From positions 124,001 to 188,000 of the forward strand of contig NZ_JAVTTP010000001.1 in assembly GCF_032248455.1 (NCBI RefSeq): a stretch of 64,000 nucleotides of DNA, written 5' to 3'. This DNA is from Pricia mediterranea (GTDB lineage Bacteria > Bacteroidota > Bacteroidia > Flavobacteriales > Flavobacteriaceae). The translations under genes were made by a program, and so were the position numbers. The notes beneath the pieces are model-generated. The model did no database searches and was not told where the DNA came from. It was given only the letters and a program-made list of their open reading frames with translations. Positions 30,195 through 40,972 of this stretch are shown one piece after another; within the stretch, counting starts at the first letter, position 1, and each line of letters opens with the position of its first letter.

Positions 30195-30368
30195 TTATTC
30201 CATTACTTTTTTAAGCTTACCGGCGAATGCATTTAGAGCCAAGGGACTACCGGTGTGAATAGGAATCCATTAGGCAATTGGTAGGCCGGGCCTTAGCTCT
30301 GTTTCAAAATTTTGACAGATGGGAACAGCATGTACCGACCTCCTACCCGATGTGCTCCAGTGACGCCT

Positions 30369-32417
30369 TTATTCGGGATACTCGACCCTCAAATGATAGA
30401 TATTGGTCAGTTTTTGTTTCAATATTTTTTTTATCTGTTCAATCTCCTTAAAAGTAATGTTAGCGCTAACGAACTGATCGGCCGCCATTTGCCCAGCGAT
30501 TATCTTATCCACAAACTCATCAATAACCAAATAGGTCGGGTTTTTCAGGCTTTTTGACGCCGCTTCGACGGAATCGGACATCATAAGAATGGCCGTTTCT
30601 TTTGAGAAAGGCAAGGGACCGGGATATCTGAAATCTTCCTCGTTGACCTCTTCATTCAATTCTTGCTGCTTTTTAAAGAAATAGTACACCAAAGTGGTGC
30701 CGTGATGCGAGCGTATAAAATCGATGACCCTGTCAGGAAGGTTGTTCTTTCGCGCTACCTCGATTCCTTTGATGACATGGTCTATGATAATCTTTGCACT
30801 TTCCTTCGGCGATAGTTCGTCGTGGGGGTTCACGTTTGTAATCTGATTTTCAGTAAAGTAGGAAGGGTGCAACATTTTACCGATATCATGGTAGAGCGCC
30901 CCTACCCTGACTAGCATAGCATTGGCCCCAATCTCGTTAGCGGCCGCTTCCGCGAGATTGGCCACCTGAAGGCTGTGGTGAAAGGTGCCGGGTGCTTTGT
31001 TCGAAAGTTCTTTTAGCAACTTGGAATTGGTGTCGGACAGTTCCAATAGCGAGACATCGGAAACGAGTCCGAATATCTTCTCATAGACGTAGATCAACGG
31101 CTGTACGAAAAGAGTAATCATCCCGTTCAGTAAAAACAGTCCCAAAACGAACCAGGCGATATTATCCAGATTCCCTTCGTGAATGGTGTGAAATGCCAAA
31201 TATCCGATACCGTAAATGAGGGTAATCTGTCCCACGGTAATAAATAGATTGGCTCTTTTGTACAATTCGGAGACGGTCAAGATGGTCACGATTCCAGCAA
31301 TAATCTGTAAAAAAATATATTCAAAACTGTTGGGCACCACAAAACCCAAGATCAAGACCGTAAGTACGTGCACCAAAAGCCCTAGACGGGCATCGAAGAA
31401 CGTTTTTAAAATCAAGGGAAGAATACAAAGTGGCACTACAAAGACGTAACTTTCATCATATTTAACCACTAAAGTGGTGATGAATACCATCAGCAGAATA
31501 TTGAAAAATATAAAAGTGACCTTGGTATTATGTTCGAAAATATCGGGACGGTATTTGTTCAAGAACAAGAACAACATCAATAAGACCAGAGCGACCAGTA
31601 CGGTGTATCCGACTAAAATAAAATACGAATCGTGCGAATTCCATAATTCGGACTCGTATTCCGCTTTTAGGGAATTTAAAATTTTCAAGTTCTCGGCCTC
31701 CACGACCTCGCCTTTTGCCACTATTAGTTTTCCTTCGTCCACCGAACCCCTGGTCATGGAAATTTGCGAGAGCTCGTCTTCAAGGGCTTTTTCAGATACA
31801 CTTCGTTCATACGAGACATTGGGTCTCGCAATGTCAAAAAATAACTGTTGAAAGCGTTCGTTAAAATCTTGCAGATCGTACTTCTCCAAAAATACCTTTA
31901 CAACATTTTCCAGGTTCTGAATTCGAACTAGCTCTTTGAACCGGATCTGGCTGGCTTCATTATTTTTAATCAGGTTAACCTGTTGCCGGGATTGTTTGCC
32001 GTTCGTTTTTTCCAGAATCCCGATCTGGTAAAGACTGTCCAGAATTTCATTCCCCGCCTTGTCAAGGACGCCTAGACCACCGTCACTGAATTCTTCTTCC
32101 GGAAATACCTCAGGGAACCGCGATTCGTAATCGGCAAAGACAGCATTCTTTATCGAATCGTTGTACCGAAAGTATACGATACTGTTCCGCCTTATGGAAT
32201 CTTGCTCCCTTGCAAGCTCTTGTCGACCTTTTTTCAAGGAAAAATCGAAAGGTGCATACAGGTTTTCATACTGCCATGGCTTTCCCTTTTGATACTCGTA
32301 CTTGAATTTTCCACCTTTGGGAAAGAAAAAAACGATACACGCTACCGTGACCACATACAGGAAATATTTGTAAGCGAGGGATTGATTTCTAAAAACCCGG
32401 TCCAAGAATTTTTGCAT
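30369..32417 (-). CDS. pgpH: 7TMR-HD family cyclic-di-AMP phosphodiesterase (PgpH-like)
   Basis: From the preferred ATG at 32417 (MQKFLDRVFRNQSL) the protein has 682 residues. It has an N-terminal membrane segment, a large extracellular 7TMR-HDED domain, a block of about seven membrane helices, and a cytoplasmic HD domain. The HD signature is clear: GTFHHSLQVANLAEAAANEI, ALYHDIGKM near residue 512, and FIRSHHGTTLVYYFF. Family members hydrolyse c-di-AMP. A minus-strand TATTTTTG box at 32435-32442 would place the transcript start just before 32417, which supports this ATG over one 16 codons upstream. It is divergent from the thiolase gene. Confidence 0.9.
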   Translation of the reverse strand: MQKFLDRVFRNQSLAYKYFLYVVTVACIVFFFPKGGKFKYEYQKGKPWQYENLYAPFDFSLKKGRQELAREQDSIRRNSIVYFRYNDSIKNAVFADYESRFPEVFPEEEFSDGGLGVLDKAGNEILDSLYQIGILEKTNGKQSRQQVNLIKNNEASQIRFKELVRIQNLENVVKVFLEKYDLQDFNERFQQLFFDIARPNVSYERSVSEKALEDELSQISMTRGSVDEGKLIVAKGEVVEAENLKILNSLKAEYESELWNSHDSYFILVGYTVLVALVLLMLFLFLNKYRPDIFEHNTKVTFIFFNILLMVFITTLVVKYDESYVFVVPLCILPLILKTFFDARLGLLVHVLTVLILGFVVPNSFEYIFLQIIAGIVTILTVSELYKRANLFITVGQITLIYGIGYLAFHTIHEGNLDNIAWFVLGLFLLNGMITLFVQPLIYVYEKIFGLVSDVSLLELSDTNSKLLKELSNKAPGTFHHSLQVANLAEAAANEIGANAMLVRVGALYHDIGKMLHPSYFTENQITNVNPHDELSPKESAKIIIDHVIKGIEVARKNNLPDRVIDFIRSHHGTTLVYYFFKKQQELNEEVNEEDFRYPGPLPFSKETAILMMSDSVEAASKSLKNPTYLVIDEFVDKIIAGQMAADQFVSANITFKEIEQIKKILKQKLTNIYHLRVEYPE

Positions 32418-32590
32418 GAAGACGATATCTAGGTCAAAAATAGAAAATATCCCATTGGTATCCACACATCCTGACCAGGGTTTTACCTAAGTCCAGACAG
32501 GAAGGAAAACGGATGAGGCAAAGTCGGGACGCTAAGGCCACCCTCCGAATGACAAATTATTTGCTAATTTTACATACAAAATGACAAGAT

Positions 32591-33766
32591 ATGAAAGAAG
32601 TGGTACTAGTTTCGGCGGCACGCACGCCAATAGGAAGTTTTATGGGGTCTTTATCTACCGTTCCCGCCCCAAGACTGGGTGCGGTGGCCATCAAGGGCGC
32701 TCTGGAAAAAATCGATCTGGACCCTAACTCTATCGAAGAGGTGCTGATGGGCAATGTAGTTCAGGCCGGCAATGGCCAAGCCCCCGCACGCCAAGCAGCC
32801 ATCTTTGCGGGACTGCCCGATACGGTACCTTGTACCACCATCAACAAGGTGTGCGCCTCGGGCATGAAAGCGGTATTGCAGGCCGCTCAGTCCATTGCCT
32901 TGGGCGATATCGAGATTGCTGTCGCCGGCGGCATGGAGAACATGAGCCTTATTCCCCATTACGTACATATGCGAAGGGGACAAAAATTCGGACCGGCCAC
33001 TTTGATAGATGGCATGCAGAAGGATGGCCTAGTAGATGTTTACGATGAAAACGCGATGGGCGTCTGCGCCGATGCATGTGCGACAGAGTATGAATTCAGT
33101 AGGAAAGATCAAGACGACTACGCCATTCAATCCTACACCCGTTCCGCGGAAGCGTGGGAAAAGGGGAGGTTCGACGAAGAGGTCGTTCCCGTTGAAGTGC
33201 CACAACGCCGCGGGGAGCCGGTACTTGTTAAAGAGGATGAGGAGTTCAAGAACGTTAAAATGGATAAGATTCCCGACCTTCGCCCTGCTTTCTCCAAAGA
33301 CGGTACGGTAACCGCCGCCAATGCTTCCACTATCAATGACGGGGCAGCGGCCTTAGTGCTGATGAGCGCGGATAAGGCTAGAGAGCTGAATCTCGAACCC
33401 TTGGCGACCATCCGAAGTTATGCCGATGCCGCACAAGAACCGAAATGGTTCACCACGGCCCCTGCAAAGGCATTGCCCAAGGCTATCGCTAAAGCCGACC
33501 TTAGCATCGAGGACATTGATTATTTCGAATTCAATGAGGCTTTTGCCGTGGTCGGGCTGGCCAATATGAAGTTATTGGGACTTTCGGATCAAAATGTGAA
33601 CGTCAACGGGGGCGCCGTATCCCTGGGCCATCCCCTGGGTTGTTCCGGAGCCCGAATTTTGGTCACCCTACTGAACATATTAGAACAGAACAATGCCAAG
33701 ATAGGTGCAGCCGCCATCTGTAATGGAGGTGGCGGGGCCTCCGCCATGATACTGGAAAGAAAGTAG
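32591..33766 (+). CDS. atoB: Acetyl-CoA C-acetyltransferase (thiolase)
   Basis: This is a 391-residue protein of standard thiolase length. The acyl-accepting Cys88 is in [10 protein letters not shown]. The other active-site blocks are [15 protein letters not shown] with the catalytic His, and [10 protein letters not shown] with the second Cys near the end. It condenses two acetyl-CoA to acetoacetyl-CoA or runs in reverse in fatty acid or butanoate metabolism. It is a single gene with a terminator at 33814. Confidence 0.95.
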   Translation: MKEVVLVSAARTPIGSFMGSLSTVPAPRLGAVAIKGALEKIDLDPNSIEEVLMGNVVQAGNGQAPARQAAIFAGLPDTVPCTTINKVCASGMKAVLQAAQSIALGDIEIAVAGGMENMSLIPHYVHMRRGQKFGPATLIDGMQKDGLVDVYDENAMGVCADACATEYEFSRKDQDDYAIQSYTRSAEAWEKGRFDEEVVPVEVPQRRGEPVLVKEDEEFKNVKMDKIPDLRPAFSKDGTVTAANASTINDGAAALVLMSADKARELNLEPLATIRSYADAAQEPKWFTTAPAKALPKAIAKADLSIEDIDYFEFNEAFAVVGLANMKLLGLSDQNVNVNGGAVSLGHPLGCSGARILVTLLNILEQNNAKIGAAAICNGGGGASAMILERK

Positions 33767-33813
33767 ATGCCTCTCGCTATAGGCACCCGGATAAAATCAC
33801 ATTCGGTTACTAC

Positions 33814-33846
33814 AAAAAAATCCCCGAGATGACCTCGGGGATTATT
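33814..33846. terminator. Bidirectional terminator between thiolase and TPR genes
   Basis: AATCCCCGAG-atgac-CTCGGGGATT is a strong hairpin. It has an A run before it and a T-rich stretch after it, so it can serve both convergent genes. Confidence 0.85.
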
Positions 33847-33870
33847 TATGGAAAGGGGGAAACTTACAGA

Positions 33871-35145
33871 TTATTTGCTGCCGCCGTCTTCCAGTTGTTT
33901 TTTAATACGCATGAAGTTTTCATTGTCTCCCATGGCGCCATAGATATTCTTAAGTTGGGTTAGAATACCCTGGTTTTCGGGATTCGTTTTCAGCGCGTCT
34001 TCAAGAACGGTGGCTCCTTCCATGAAAAGATCATCTTTTTGCTGTTTGAGCTCATCGTATTTTTCAACATCTTCCTTTGAATTGCCCAACGCGTTCATGT
34101 CATCGATCAAGGCATTCCCTTCATTGACATAAGTGGTAGAAAGGTTGAGCTGGGCATTGGTATAACTCGGGTCTATTTCCAAAGTTTTCCTGTAAGCTTC
34201 CCGCGCAGCTTCTAGATTACCTTGCTCCATATTGATGACTCCGATGTTATACTGTAAATCGGGATTATCGGGCGCCATGGCGGTAGCTTCCGCCATGAGT
34301 TCCTTGAACTTCTCTTTATCGCCCATCTTGTAATAAAGATTGGCTTCGTTCAGAATAAGGTTTACATCGTCGGGATTGCTTTCCCTTGCTGTCTTATACG
34401 CTTCCAAGGCTTTATCGTCCTGCCCCAATTGGGTATATATCAATGCGGTATTTTTGACGATTTCCGCCTTTTTCGACGGGGACTTTTCATCCTGGGGGTC
34501 TTTGTACGTTCCGGATTTTACCATAAGGTCCCGTTGGGTCTGGTCCATCTCTTCTACCTCTCCGGTTTCTACATTGGTGGCTTTGTAAATGGTTCCGCTA
34601 CCATCGTATCCGATATCCTGAAGCTCTTCGTAGTACTTGAGCGCCTGCTCGTAATGTCCACCGTTTACTGCACTGCTCGCAGCGTAGTAAAGATACGAGG
34701 TGTCTTGGGGACTGATTTTGTAGCTGGTGTAAAGCTTATCGGCGGCTTCCTTGAACTTTTGGTTACTGTTATCCTCTACCGCGGAATTCACTAGGTCGGC
34801 GGTCATGGCCATCAAGTTCTGCTTTGCATCGCCGCTATATTTATCCTTTCCACTCTTTTTCTCGATTTCAGAAACTTTCTTGAGGGATGAAACGGCTTTG
34901 TCAAAGGCGCTATCATCACCATCTTTGGCCAATTTCGCATAAGTTTTACCTTGAACCAGATAATACTCGGCCTGAAGTTTTTCATCTTCGTTGGCTATCG
35001 CAGCTTCAACACTTTGCAGCAGACTTTTCGCTTCTGCCGCGTTGCCGTCTTCCAGCGCGTCTTCGGCATTTCTTATTTCCTTTTTCTGTGCAAAACCGAC
35101 CGTGGCGAAACACAGCATTGCAATTATTAAAAATTTAGTTTTCAT
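33871..35145 (-). CDS. Exported tetratricopeptide repeat protein
   Basis: This is a protein of about 424 residues from the ATG at 35145 (MKTKFLIIAMLCFATVGFAQ, a signal peptide); an ATG four codons upstream is less likely. Several TPR units are visible, for example TALIYTQLGQDDKALEAYKT, NLILNEANLYYKMGDKEKF and DLQYNIGVINMEQGNLEAA. It is probably a periplasmic scaffold for protein contacts. It lies downstream of gyrA on the same strand, about 100 bp away, a pairing common in Flavobacteriaceae; its role is unknown. Confidence 0.9.
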   Translation of the reverse strand: MKTKFLIIAMLCFATVGFAQKKEIRNAEDALEDGNAAEAKSLLQSVEAAIANEDEKLQAEYYLVQGKTYAKLAKDGDDSAFDKAVSSLKKVSEIEKKSGKDKYSGDAKQNLMAMTADLVNSAVEDNSNQKFKEAADKLYTSYKISPQDTSYLYYAASSAVNGGHYEQALKYYEELQDIGYDGSGTIYKATNVETGEVEEMDQTQRDLMVKSGTYKDPQDEKSPSKKAEIVKNTALIYTQLGQDDKALEAYKTARESNPDDVNLILNEANLYYKMGDKEKFKELMAEATAMAPDNPDLQYNIGVINMEQGNLEAAREAYRKTLEIDPSYTNAQLNLSTTYVNEGNALIDDMNALGNSKEDVEKYDELKQQKDDLFMEGATVLEDALKTNPENQGILTQLKNIYGAMGDNENFMRIKKQLEDGGSK

Positions 35146-35245
35146 TTTCGTGTACATTTAATTAAAGTTTAATCCCGAGGCGATGAACCTCCCGTATTCT
35201 GGGTGCAAAATACAATATTTATCGAAATACCTTAATGATATCGAA

Positions 35246-37819
35246 CTATTCTTTGGCTTCATCGGTATCACCGGTATCCTCACTAGCACTACCTGTATCA
35301 AGGTCCGTGCCATCCCCCGTAGGTACAATCTCATCTTGGTCGACTTCTATATTCTTGACATCGACTTCATCGATTTCATCTTCGTCTTTCATCACTTTCG
35401 CGACGGCCGCGATGGAATCGCTGTCTTTAAGATTGATCAAACGCACTCCTTGGGTAGCCCGCCCCATGACGCGTAGGTCTTCGACGCCCATTCGTATGGC
35501 GATGCCCGATTTGTTGATAATCATTAGATCGTCGGAGTCGGAAACGTTTTTGATGGCGACCAGTCCACCTGTCTTATCGGTTATAGAAATGGTCTTGACG
35601 CCTTTACCGCCACGGTTCGTAACCCGATAGTCTTCGATACTCGAGCGTTTCCCGTATCCGTTTTCGGAAACGACCAAAATATCCTCTTCAAAATCATGGA
35701 CGGATACCATCCCGATAACCTCATCGTTATCGTCCGCCAAGCGAATGCCTCGCACCCCGGATGCATTTCTTCCCATAGGACGGGTCTTGCTTTCTTCAAA
35801 ACGGATTGCCTTGCCCGATTTCAGTCCCAGGAATATCTCACTGGCACCCGTGGTCAACTTGGCTTCCAAAAGTTCGTCGCCTTCCCGGATACCGATGGCA
35901 TTGATGCCATTTTGACGGGGACGCGAGTACTGTTCCAAAGAGGTCTTCTTCACCGTACCTTTCTTGGTGGCCATTATCACAAAATGATTGTTGACGTATT
36001 CCTCATCCTTGAGGTCTTGGGTACAGATAAAGGCCTTGACATTGTCATCCTGTTCGATATTGATCAGGTTTTGTATCGCACGGCCCTTTGAAGTACGGCT
36101 GCCTTCGGGAATTTCGTAAACGCGCATCCAGAAACATTTTCCCTTTTGGGTAAAGAACAACATGTATTGGTGGTTGGTGCCCACAAACAGGTATTCCAGA
36201 AAATCTTCGTTCCGGGTCGAGGAAGCCTTTTGGCCTACCCCGCCCCTGTTTTGGGTCTTATATTCCGAAAGTGGGGTTCTTTTGATATATCCGGCGTGCG
36301 AGATGGTAATAACTACCTGCTCATCGGGAATCATATCCTCTATACTCAGGTCACCCCCGGCCAGATTGATCTCGGAACGACGTTCATCGCCGTATTTTTC
36401 TTTGATCTCTAAAAGCTCGTCCTTTATAATCTGCATCCGACGCTCTTTCTTGGCGAGAATGTCCTTCAGGTCGGCAATCCTCTCTACGATCTCATCGTAT
36501 TCGGCCCGCAGTTTATCCTGTTCCAGTCCCGTCAGCTGGCGTAGGCGCATCTCTACGATGGCCCTCGCCTGAATCTCGGTCAATTCGAAACGCTCCATCA
36601 AGTTGCTGCGTGCCTCATCGGCGTTCGAAGATGCCCTAATGATGGCGATTACCTCGTCGATATTGTCCGATGCAATGATTAGTCCCTCTAGAATATGCGC
36701 CCGGTCCTCCGCTTTTTTAAGCTCGAATTTCGTACGGCGAACGACCACCTCGTGCCGATGATCCACAAAATAGCGGATCATATCCTTCACGTTCAACAGT
36801 TCTGGCCTACCGTTGACCAAGGCGATATTGTTCACGCTGAAAGAAGATTGCAGCGCGGTGTACTTATATAAGGTATTGAGCACGATATTGGGGATGGCAT
36901 CGCGTTTCAAGAAATAAACGACCCGCATCCCGTTTCGGTCTGACTCGTCACGAATGCTCGATATGCCCTCTATCTTTTTCTCGTTGACCAGGTCGGCGGT
37001 CTTCTTGATCATATCGGCCTTGTTGACCTGATAGGGAATCTCGGTCACGATGATACATTCCCTGCCCTGCACCTCTTCGATAGTGGCCTTGGCCCTGATC
37101 TTGATCCGGCCGCGACCGGTGTGGAACGCCTCTTTAACGCCCCCGTAACCATATATAATTCCTCCTGTCGGAAAATCGGGCGCTTTGATGTGGGTCATCA
37201 GTTCATCGACCTCGATATCGTGGTTCTCGATGTACGCCACTGTGCCGTCCACCACTTCCGATAGGTTGTGGGGCGGCATATTGGTGGCCATGCCCACTGC
37301 GATACCCGATGCACCGTTTACCAAAAGATTGGGCACACGCGTCGGTAGCACCGTAGGCTCTTCTATCGAATCGTCGAAATTGAGCTGGTGGTCGACCGTA
37401 TCCTTATCGATATCTGCCAACATTTCATCGGCAATTTTGCGCATTTTTGCCTCGGTGTACCGCATGGCAGCGGGACTATCACCGTCAACGGAACCGAAGT
37501 TTCCCTGACCGTCTATCAACATATAGCGCAAACTCCACTCCTGCGCCATCCGTACCATCGAATCGTAGACCGAGGTATCACCGTGCGGGTGGTACTTACC
37601 TAAAACCTCCCCTACGATACGCGCCGATTTCTTGTGGGAACCTGTCGAGCGCACCCCCAGATCGTGCATACCGTACAACACCCTTCGGTGTACCGGTTTC
37701 AAACCGTCCCGCACATCGGGCAGGGCACGTGACACAATGACCGACATCGAATAGTCGATGTAGGCCGACTTCATTTCATCATCGATATTGATCGGAATCA
37801 ATTTATCCTCTTCCGCCAT
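35246..37819 (-). CDS. gyrA: DNA gyrase subunit A
   Basis: This is an 857-residue protein. The breakage-reunion domain begins LIPINIDDEMKSAYIDYSM; the DNA-cleaving Tyr121 is in AAMRYTEAKM. The quinolone-resistance region reads HPHGDTSVYDSMVR, so the position matching E. coli Ser83 is Thr82 and that matching Asp87 is Asp86. The C-terminal beta-propeller with GyrA-box-like TQNRGGVGQ follows, then an acidic tail rich in Asp and Glu. It works with GyrB, which is not in the window, to introduce negative supercoils. Confidence 0.97.
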   Translation of the reverse strand: MAEEDKLIPINIDDEMKSAYIDYSMSVIVSRALPDVRDGLKPVHRRVLYGMHDLGVRSTGSHKKSARIVGEVLGKYHPHGDTSVYDSMVRMAQEWSLRYMLIDGQGNFGSVDGDSPAAMRYTEAKMRKIADEMLADIDKDTVDHQLNFDDSIEEPTVLPTRVPNLLVNGASGIAVGMATNMPPHNLSEVVDGTVAYIENHDIEVDELMTHIKAPDFPTGGIIYGYGGVKEAFHTGRGRIKIRAKATIEEVQGRECIIVTEIPYQVNKADMIKKTADLVNEKKIEGISSIRDESDRNGMRVVYFLKRDAIPNIVLNTLYKYTALQSSFSVNNIALVNGRPELLNVKDMIRYFVDHRHEVVVRRTKFELKKAEDRAHILEGLIIASDNIDEVIAIIRASSNADEARSNLMERFELTEIQARAIVEMRLRQLTGLEQDKLRAEYDEIVERIADLKDILAKKERRMQIIKDELLEIKEKYGDERRSEINLAGGDLSIEDMIPDEQVVITISHAGYIKRTPLSEYKTQNRGGVGQKASSTRNEDFLEYLFVGTNHQYMLFFTQKGKCFWMRVYEIPEGSRTSKGRAIQNLINIEQDDNVKAFICTQDLKDEEYVNNHFVIMATKKGTVKKTSLEQYSRPRQNGINAIGIREGDELLEAKLTTGASEIFLGLKSGKAIRFEESKTRPMGRNASGVRGIRLADDNDEVIGMVSVHDFEEDILVVSENGYGKRSSIEDYRVTNRGGKGVKTISITDKTGGLVAIKNVSDSDDLMIINKSGIAIRMGVEDLRVMGRATQGVRLINLKDSDSIAAVAKVMKDEDEIDEVDVKNIEVDQDEIVPTGDGTDLDTGSASEDTGDTDEAKE

Positions 37820-38143
37820 GTTTATATCCTAAAATAATTGGTTAAATAATCCATCTCAAAAAACACGCCAATATACTCAAAATAGTGGCCTTCACGGTAG
37901 GTTTCGACCACAATGTTCAACAATTTATCAACAGGTTTTGGGCATAACTTCTAAGGCCGATATATTACTGTGCGGCATCGCATTTCGCGCATTTTCCCGC
38001 ATTTCACTTGCCATTGGCTAATAATAGGAACACTATTTGCGTTAGATTGATAGAGTTTTACTAATTTTATACGCGTACGGATGGATTTCCGGGAAGTTTG
38101 GGAAATTTATTTGGATGATGTACTAGATGAAAGGATAATTTTT

Positions 38144-40693
38144 ATGGATGATAATTTCTCACCAAGGGTAAAGGATGTAATTGCGTACAGCAAAGAGGAG
38201 GCACTGCGTCTCGGGCACGATTTTATCGGCACCGAGCATTTGATGCTGGGCCTCTTGCGGGACGGCAATGGAAAGGCGATCAGTATTTTGGATGCCCTCG
38301 AGGTTGATCTTGACCATTTGAGACGAAAGGTAGAGATCCTGAGTCCCTCAAATCCCAATCCCAATACGATTCAAAAAGACAAAAAGAACCTTCACTTGAC
38401 AAGGCAGGCCGAGCGGGCACTGAAGACCACCTTTTTAGAGGCCAAACTTTTTCAGAGCTCCTCTATAAACACGGCACATCTGCTGCTCTGTATCCTGCGC
38501 AACGAGAACGATCCCACGACCAAGTTGCTGCATAAGCTGAAAGTGGATTATGACGGTGTCAAGGAACAATTCAAATTTATGATAACGAGCGACGACAATA
38601 TAATCGATTCCCCGACTGCGGAGTCCTTTCCCAGCGAGAGCGACGATAGCGGCAGCAAGGATGGCGGCTTCGGTTCGACCGCGGGACAAAAAGGAAACAA
38701 GAAATCAAAGACCCCCGTTCTCGACAACTTCGGACGCGACCTCACCAGAATGGCCGAGGAAAATCGCCTGGATCCGGTCGTTGGACGCGAAAAGGAGATT
38801 GAACGCGTCTCCCAGATTTTAAGCCGAAGAAAAAAGAACAATCCGCTTCTGATAGGCGAACCCGGCGTGGGCAAAAGTGCCATTGCCGAGGGACTTGCCC
38901 TGCGGATTATCAACAAAAAGGTATCCCGCATCCTTTATAATAAAAGGGTCGTCACCTTGGATCTCGCATCCTTGGTCGCCGGCACCAAATACCGGGGCCA
39001 GTTCGAAGAGCGGATGAAAGCCGTGATGAACGAGCTGGAAAAGAACGACGACGTCATCCTCTTTATCGACGAGATACATACCATCGTCGGTGCGGGCGGG
39101 GCTACGGGAAGCCTTGATGCCTCCAACATGTTCAAGCCGGCACTGGCCCGGGGCGAAATCCAATGTATCGGGGCAACTACGTTGGACGAGTACCGACAGT
39201 ATATCGAAAAGGACGGGGCCCTCGAGCGACGTTTCCAAAAGGTCATCGTCGAGCCCACTACGGTCGAGGAAACCATCGAGATCCTGCAAAATATCAAGGG
39301 AAAATATGAAGACCACCATAATGTGAGCTATACCGAGGAGGCCATCGTCGCCTGCGTCAAATTGACAAACCGGTATATGACGGACCGTTTTCTGCCCGAC
39401 AAGGCCATTGATGCCCTTGATGAGGCCGGGTCCCGGGTACATATCGTCAATATGGATGTGCCCAAACAGATCTTGGAACTGGAGAAAAAACTCGAGGATG
39501 TCCGGGAACTGAAAAATTCCGTGGTCAAGAAGCAGAAATACGAAGAGGCGGCGAAACTGCGGGACGACGAAAAACGGCTCGAAAAAGACTTGGCATCCGC
39601 TCAAGAACAATGGGAAGAAGAGAGCAAACAGCATAAGGAAACCGTTGATGAAGAAAACGTCGCCGACGTGGTCTCGATGATGAGCGGTATTCCGGTGAAC
39701 CGAATCGCACAGACGGAGAGCAATAAACTGGCCGAGCTGCCCAGCCTGATCAAGGCCAACGTTATCGGACAGGACGAGGCGGTCGCCAAAGTGGCCAAGG
39801 CCATTCAAAGAAACCGAGCGGGACTCAAAGACCCCAACAAACCCATTGGATCTTTTATTTTCCTGGGACAGACCGGAGTCGGTAAGACCCAGTTGGCCAA
39901 GATACTGGCGAAGGAACTTTTCGATTCCGAAGATGCCCTGATCCGCATCGATATGAGCGAGTACATGGAAAAATTCGCCATCTCGCGCTTGGTCGGAGCA
40001 CCTCCGGGATACGTGGGCTATGAAGAAGGTGGCCAACTGACCGAAAAGGTCCGTCGTAAGCCGTATTCCGTCATCCTGTTGGACGAGGTCGAGAAGGCGC
40101 ATCCCGATGTATTCAACATGCTTTTACAGGTACTTGACGATGGATATCTGACCGACAGCCTGGGAAGAAAAATCGATTTCCGAAACTCGATCATTATTAT
40201 GACCTCGAACATCGGGGCCCGTAAGCTGAAGGATTTCGGACAAGGTGTCGGCTTCGGTACCGCTGCGATGAAGGCCCAAGAAGACAGCCATCAGAAAACC
40301 GTAATCGAGGGTGCGCTTAAAAAAGCCTTTGCTCCCGAGTTCTTGAACCGTATCGATGACGTGGTAGTGTTCAATTCCCTTGAACGGGAACACATCCACA
40401 AAATTATCGACATCGAGCTGCACAAATTGTTCGCCAGGATCAAGGACATAGGCTACGACCTACAGCTTTCAGAGAAGGCGAAGGATTATATTGCCGATAA
40501 GGGCTTCGACAAGCAGTACGGGGCGCGGCCGCTCAAGAGGGCCATCCAGAAATATATCGAGGATGCCCTGGCCGAGGAAATCGTGAACTCCAAACTGCAG
40601 GAAGGCGATACCATTACGATGGACCTCGATGATAAAGAAGAGGAACTGACCATCCACATCGAAAAGGCCGAGGAATCTTCTAAAACGGAGTAA
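38144..40693 (+). CDS. clpC: ClpC-type AAA+ chaperone ATPase
   Basis: From the ATG at 38144 (MDDNFSPRVKDVIAYSKEEA) the protein has 849 residues. Two N-terminal Clp repeats come first, then AAA domain 1 with Walker A GEPGVGKSA and Walker B ILFIDEIH. A UVR-type coiled segment (KQKYEEAAKLRDDEKRLEKD) marks ClpC rather than ClpB. AAA domain 2 has GQTGVGKTQ and VILLDEVEKAH. It unfolds substrates for ClpP. The frame is open upstream to 38081, but a promoter-like TTTG-N22-TAATTTTA at 38036-38069 and family alignment favour 38144. Confidence 0.95.
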   Translation: MDDNFSPRVKDVIAYSKEEALRLGHDFIGTEHLMLGLLRDGNGKAISILDALEVDLDHLRRKVEILSPSNPNPNTIQKDKKNLHLTRQAERALKTTFLEAKLFQSSSINTAHLLLCILRNENDPTTKLLHKLKVDYDGVKEQFKFMITSDDNIIDSPTAESFPSESDDSGSKDGGFGSTAGQKGNKKSKTPVLDNFGRDLTRMAEENRLDPVVGREKEIERVSQILSRRKKNNPLLIGEPGVGKSAIAEGLALRIINKKVSRILYNKRVVTLDLASLVAGTKYRGQFEERMKAVMNELEKNDDVILFIDEIHTIVGAGGATGSLDASNMFKPALARGEIQCIGATTLDEYRQYIEKDGALERRFQKVIVEPTTVEETIEILQNIKGKYEDHHNVSYTEEAIVACVKLTNRYMTDRFLPDKAIDALDEAGSRVHIVNMDVPKQILELEKKLEDVRELKNSVVKKQKYEEAAKLRDDEKRLEKDLASAQEQWEEESKQHKETVDEENVADVVSMMSGIPVNRIAQTESNKLAELPSLIKANVIGQDEAVAKVAKAIQRNRAGLKDPNKPIGSFIFLGQTGVGKTQLAKILAKELFDSEDALIRIDMSEYMEKFAISRLVGAPPGYVGYEEGGQLTEKVRRKPYSVILLDEVEKAHPDVFNMLLQVLDDGYLTDSLGRKIDFRNSIIIMTSNIGARKLKDFGQGVGFGTAAMKAQEDSHQKTVIEGALKKAFAPEFLNRIDDVVVFNSLEREHIHKIIDIELHKLFARIKDIGYDLQLSEKAKDYIADKGFDKQYGARPLKRAIQKYIEDALAEEIVNSKLQEGDTITMDLDDKEEELTIHIEKAEESSKTE

Positions 40694-40785
40694 ACCTTGC
40701 TTTGAACATTCAAGGTCACGGTCTGCGGATTAGGATTGAAAATGCTGGGGTTGGCGGTGTGTCGCGTACTTCGTAGAATTTTGAC

Positions 40786-40816
40786 AAGGGAATCATTGAT
40801 TTGATTCCCTTTTTTT
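40786..40816 (+). terminator. Terminator after clpC
   Basis: AAGGGAATCA-ttgatt-TGATTCCCTT is a hairpin followed by a run of T. It lies about 90 bp past the clpC stop. Confidence 0.82.
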
Positions 40817-40972
40817 GTGTCCGGCTGTGAGGCAATTTGGGAAATAGAAATAAAAAAGCGGGACGAAAGGCGTTACAAACGATATTTTGACCTTTAATCT
40901 AGTATTTTATCCCAATAATTGGCATACACCTACTTTCGTCGCGGAGCATGAGAACACTATAATCTATATAAA

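Noticed and set aside
38819-40102. A 427-codon minus-strand frame inside clpC
   Set aside because: It is a shadow of the codon pattern of clpC; both AAA domains are read intact on the plus strand.
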